A stretch of DNA of 6,803 bases, taken from JACKOD01 sp041591635 (GTDB lineage Bacteria > Pseudomonadota > Gammaproteobacteria > Pseudomonadales > Oleiphilaceae). Shown piece after piece: positions 6,207 to 6,803 of this stretch (position 1 is the first letter of the stretch; every line of letters begins with the position of its first letter). The notes below the pieces were generated by a model that saw only the letters and a program-made list of their open reading frames with translations, made no database searches and had not been told where the DNA came from. The position numbers were made by a program, and so were the translations under genes. The DNA lies in contig JBFHRO010000177.1 of NCBI GenBank assembly GCA_041591635.1, positions 1-6,803 on the forward strand, read 5' to 3'.

Positions 6207-6803
6207 CTACAGCCATCCCAGCCCTTTGCCGAGCTGCGTTTCCAATCCCTGTTGCAGCTTGTTTTGCAGTTTTTTGCGCAGTTTGACCGGCGCCTCCACA
6301 TACACATGGGGCGTATGGCGAAGCAAATCCTGAATCAGTTCGCGGTCATCTGAATAGGGGATGCTGAGCAGGTAATCTTTGCCATCCCACTCGCCCTGCT
6401 GTTGCGGGTGCCATTCCTGCAAGGCGATTTCACGGGCAATCTCCCGTGAGAAACGCAGCCTGGCGGTGTGTGTTGCCTCTCCCGCGAAGATGCCGAAGCT
6501 GCTGGCGAAGTGCTGGCGAAGGGTCTCTTTGTCTATGGTCTTGCTGTTGTCCTTGAGGATTTCGGCGCCGCCGATGCGGGCAATGGAAAAGGTGCGCAAT
6601 TCGTTTCTGAGGTGACACCAGGCATCCACATACCAGTTTTCCCGGTAGTGAACCAGCGTCTGCGGACTGATATCGCGGCGGGTTTTTTCACCTTTGTAGC
6701 TGAGGTAATCGATTCGAATGCGCTTGCTTCTGAGCAGGGCTTCGCTGACTTTATTGAAGGTGGTTCCCGGCAGTTGCCGGTGGGCGATGGGCAAGACGCG
6801 AAT
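6207..6803 (-). CDS. WYL-domain transcriptional regulator, C-terminal part
   Basis: 198 residues in frame up to the window edge, where the codons still read through (I R V L P I A H R); a TTG at 6794 is an internal Leu codon, not a convincing start. Full-length YafY-type relatives are about 320 residues with an N-terminal winged HTH, which must lie beyond the edge. The WYL domain occupies roughly residues 15-80 of the visible part: TFNKVSEALLRSKRIRIDYL, GEKTRRDISPQTLVHYREN, then WYVDAWCHLRNELRTFSIAR; the name-giving motif appears as W-Y-V. The C-terminal WCX-like extension follows (TARLRFSREIAREIALQEWH, then YSDDRELIQDLLRHTPHVYV). WYL domains bind nucleic acid or nucleotide ligands. Regulators with this wHTH-WYL-WCX layout control defence loci, for example BrxR in BREX and CapW in CBASS, and WYL proteins are also known at CRISPR-Cas loci. 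Its position makes control of this locus likely but inferred. It ends with TAG at 6209-6207. Confidence 0.9.
   Translation of the reverse strand: MRVLPIAHRQLPGTTFNKVSEALLRSKRIRIDYLSYKGEKTRRDISPQTLVHYRENWYVDAWCHLRNELRTFSIARIGGAEILKDNSKTIDKETLRQHFASSFGIFAGEATHTARLRFSREIAREIALQEWHPQQQGEWDGKDYLLSIPYSDDRELIQDLLRHTPHVYVEAPVKLRKKLQNKLQQGLETQLGKGLGWL

Noticed and set aside
6792..6794. TTG start for the WYL protein
   Set aside because: The frame stays open to the window edge with typical WYL-regulator residues, so the gene is simply cut by the window.
1..6803. CRISPR array
   Set aside because: No 28-29 nt direct repeats with regular spacers are seen on either strand; an array would be expected beyond cas1-cas2, outside the window.

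Overview
The window is the front half of a type I-E CRISPR-Cas operon plus the accessory genes upstream of it. Every convincing gene lies on the minus strand, so the locus reads from high to low coordinates. Shine-Dalgarno sites, moderate GC content and the style of the Cas proteins suggest a proteobacterium, probably gamma- or betaproteobacterial. No rRNA, tRNA or taxon-specific marker is present to fix this further.

Cas part (about 4681 down to 1): cas3 (HD nuclease plus DExH helicase), cse1/casA and cse2/casB follow each other with gaps of 11 and 4 nt. A fourth gene begins in a 4-nt ATGA overlap with the end of cse2 and runs off the left edge after 7 codons. Cse1 and Cse2 are Cascade subunits: Cse1 handles PAM recognition and Cas3 recruitment, and Cse2 is the small inner-belly subunit. 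Cas3 is the recruited nuclease-helicase that degrades target DNA. Motifs in Cas3 are intact and none of the three complete cas genes has a frameshift or internal stop. No CRISPR array and no cas1/cas2 lie in the window.

Upstream part (6803 down to about 4710), in transcription order: the C-terminal two thirds of a WYL-domain regulator; an 82-aa membrane protein; a 58-aa protein resembling the free-standing C-terminal Tudor-like domain of UvrD/PcrA; a 277-aa KilA-N DNA-binding protein that starts with GTG; and a 35-codon relic ORF whose ATG overlaps the KilA-N stop codon by 4 nt. Several of these genes have strong GGGAG-type ribosome binding sites.

The relic is the most telling piece. Its first 26 or so codons look like the start of a much larger conserved protein, then the similarity stops at about 4738 in A/T-rich DNA, and cas3 begins 28 nt after the relic's stop codon. 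I infer that the upstream genes once preceded a different large gene, and that the I-E cas operon is now joined at its 5' end. The WYL regulator, membrane protein, Tudor-like protein and KilA-N protein may therefore be a conserved accessory or regulatory module that can be paired with different effector systems.
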